A stretch of 7,461 nt of DNA from CAVSUR01 sp052143655 (lineage in GTDB: Bacteria > Actinomycetota > Actinomycetes > Streptosporangiales > Streptosporangiaceae), in NCBI GenBank assembly GCA_052143655.1, contig JBKQSL010000545.1, forward strand, positions 1 through 7,461, read 5' to 3'. The notes below the pieces were generated by a model that worked only from the letters and a program-made list of their open reading frames with translations, did not search any database and was not told where the DNA came from. This document shows positions 6,590 through 7,461 of the stretch, piece by piece. The first letter of the stretch is position 1. The number at the start of each line of letters is the position of its first letter. Made by a program: the position numbers and the translations under genes.

Positions 6590-6637
6590 CAACGGAAATC
6601 GTTGCCTGGACGCGTTGCTACATGCTAGAACCGTTGC
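6590..6637. promoter_or_regulatory. Operator-like CGTTGC repeats in the divergent intergenic region
   Basis: The 222-base gap between the oxidoreductase and the permease must hold promoters for both directions. It contains CGTTGC three times (6600-6605, 6613-6618, 6632-6637). The first copy pairs with CAACG (6590-6594) as a 5-bp-arm palindrome with spacer GAAAT. ATGTAGC (6578-6584) and GCTACAT (6617-6623) form another inverted pair. Such clustering fits a regulator controlling both units. No convincing -35/-10 pair could be fixed on either strand. Confidence 0.35.
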
Positions 6638-6748
6638 ACGCGGGTACGGAAGTCGTCGTGCCGTACTATCCGACCAAGTACCCGGCGGCGGTAAGTCGCG
6701 CAGCGTGTCCGGCCCGGCACGATCGGGTGACTCCAGGAGGGGTACGAC

Positions 6749-7461
6749 ATGGCCACCCTTACGCCAGACCTGCAGCCAGTAGAGGAATACAAGGACAAGG
6801 GCCTCAAGGGCGGCGCGCTCGGCCTGGTCTCCAGCGTGGTAATGGGAGTCGCCTCGACCGCTCCGGCCTACAGCCTGGCGGCGACCCTGTTCTTCGTGGT
6901 CGCCGCCGTCGGCCTCAAGTCGCCTGCGGTCGCGGTACTGGCGTTCATCCCGATGCTGCTGTGCTCGATCGGCTACAGCGAGATGAACAAGGCCGACCCG
7001 GACTGCGGCACAACGTTCACCTGGGCGACCCGGGCTTTCGGGCCCAAGACCGGCTGGGCCGGCGGCTGGGGCATCGTCGCCGCTGACCTCCTGGTCATGG
7101 CGAGCCTCGCGCAGGTGGCGGGCCAGTACGTGTTCCTGCTGGTCGGCGCCTAGGGCATCGGCTCGGACCCGGCCAGCGGCTGGGTCCTGCTGGTCGGCAT
7201 CCTGTGGATCGTGGCGATGACGTGGATCTGCTACGTCGGCATCGAGATCTCCGCCAACTTCCAAAAGGCGTTGCTCGGGATCGAGCTGACCATGCTGACC
7301 GTCATGTCAATCTGGGCCCTGGTGAGAGTCGGCAACGGCAGCGCTCCGGTCGGTCACATCGTCCCCACCGGCTCCTGGTTCAACCCGTTCGCCGTCAAGC
7401 ACTTCAGCGACTTCGTCATTGGACTGGCGGACATGCTCTTCATCTACTGGGGATGGGACAC
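6749..7461 (+). pseudogene. APC-family amino acid/amine permease, interrupted by an in-frame amber codon and cut by the window edge
   Basis: Membrane importer of the amino acid-polyamine-organocation superfamily. The ATG at 6749 has AGGAGG eight bases upstream (6735-6740). Before the stop, 134 residues carry a family-like N-terminus: YKDKGLKGGALGLVSSVVMG, then STAPAYSLAAT (36-46), the loop NKADPDCGTTFTWATRAFGP (80-99), and three to four membrane segments. A TAG at 7151-7153 follows VGA. The same frame then stays open for all 308 remaining bases, with membrane segments (WVLLVGILWIVAMTWICYVG and LLGIELTMLTVMSIWALV) and the late motif FIYWGWD. The gene is therefore whole apart from one codon, and its 3' end lies outside the window. 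It may be a recent nonsense mutation, a sequencing error or readthrough. Context suggests it imports the substrate of the divergent dehydrogenases. Confidence 0.8.
7151..7153 (+). other. In-frame amber (TAG) codon within the permease
   Basis: TAG replaces codon 135 of the permease, in the short loop between a membrane segment ending YVFLLVGA and the continuing GIGSDPASGW. The continuing residues begin a new membrane helix. One base change from CAG, AAG, GAG, TAC, TAT, TCG, TTG or TGG would produce it. No frameshift is needed to join the two halves. Confidence 0.9.

Noticed and set aside
7151..7153. Pyrrolysine at the TAG codon
   Set aside because: Pyrrolysine occurs in specific methyltransferases, mostly of archaea and a few bacteria; nothing here suggests it in an actinobacterial permease.
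6587..7264. Minus-strand frame of 225 codons opposite the permease
   Set aside because: Asp/Arg/Gly/Gln-rich shadow sequence; the plus strand has a strong ribosome binding site and transporter motifs.

Overview
The window is very GC-rich, with GTG starts beside strong AGGAGG-type ribosome binding sites and many spurious antisense reading frames. It reads as chromosomal DNA from a high-GC actinobacterium, probably a filamentous or soil lineage; the sequence does not allow a genus to be named. Almost everything lies on the minus strand. The only plus-strand gene is at the right edge.

Left part (1-2524, minus): a phosphate-specific transport (pst) operon in the order pstS, pstC, pstA, with pstA running off the left edge. 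PstS is an exported phosphate-binding protein and PstC the first membrane permease. The pstS-pstC gap holds a perfect 14-bp stem-loop just after the pstS stop and, nearer pstC, two abutting 11-nt units that resemble an actinobacterial PHO box (PhoP site). This suggests that pstS and pstCA are expressed at different levels and that pstCA has its own phosphate-controlled promoter. PstS itself is unusual: it has an ordinary Sec signal peptide without a lipobox, and ten cysteines in the mature part.

Middle (2525-3812): a 387-bp gap containing the presumed pstS leader and promoter, then a PIG-L/LmbE-type zinc deacetylase gene. The start codon of that gene lies inside a perfect 31-bp palindrome, with a TANNNT box six bases upstream and no usable ribosome binding site. 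This is the layout of a leaderless, possibly operator-controlled promoter. Just upstream is a perfect 31-bp tandem duplication.

Right part (3813-7461): a probable amine or amino-acid breakdown module. A saccharopine-dehydrogenase-like oxidoreductase and a PatD-like aminoaldehyde dehydrogenase are co-oriented on the minus strand, 77 nt apart. Transcribed away from them is an APC-family amino acid/amine permease. The likely logic is uptake of an amine or basic amino acid, conversion to an aminoaldehyde, then oxidation to the amino acid. The divergent intergenic region carries repeated CGTTGC motifs and a small CAACG/CGTTG palindrome suited to a shared regulator. The permease frame is interrupted by an in-frame amber codon after residue 134, yet the frame stays open and family-like to the window end.

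No RNA gene, CRISPR array, insertion sequence or phage gene was seen. The most notable points are the amber codon, the leaderless palindromic start, the internal PHO-box-like site with its attenuator-like hairpin, and the atypical PstS.
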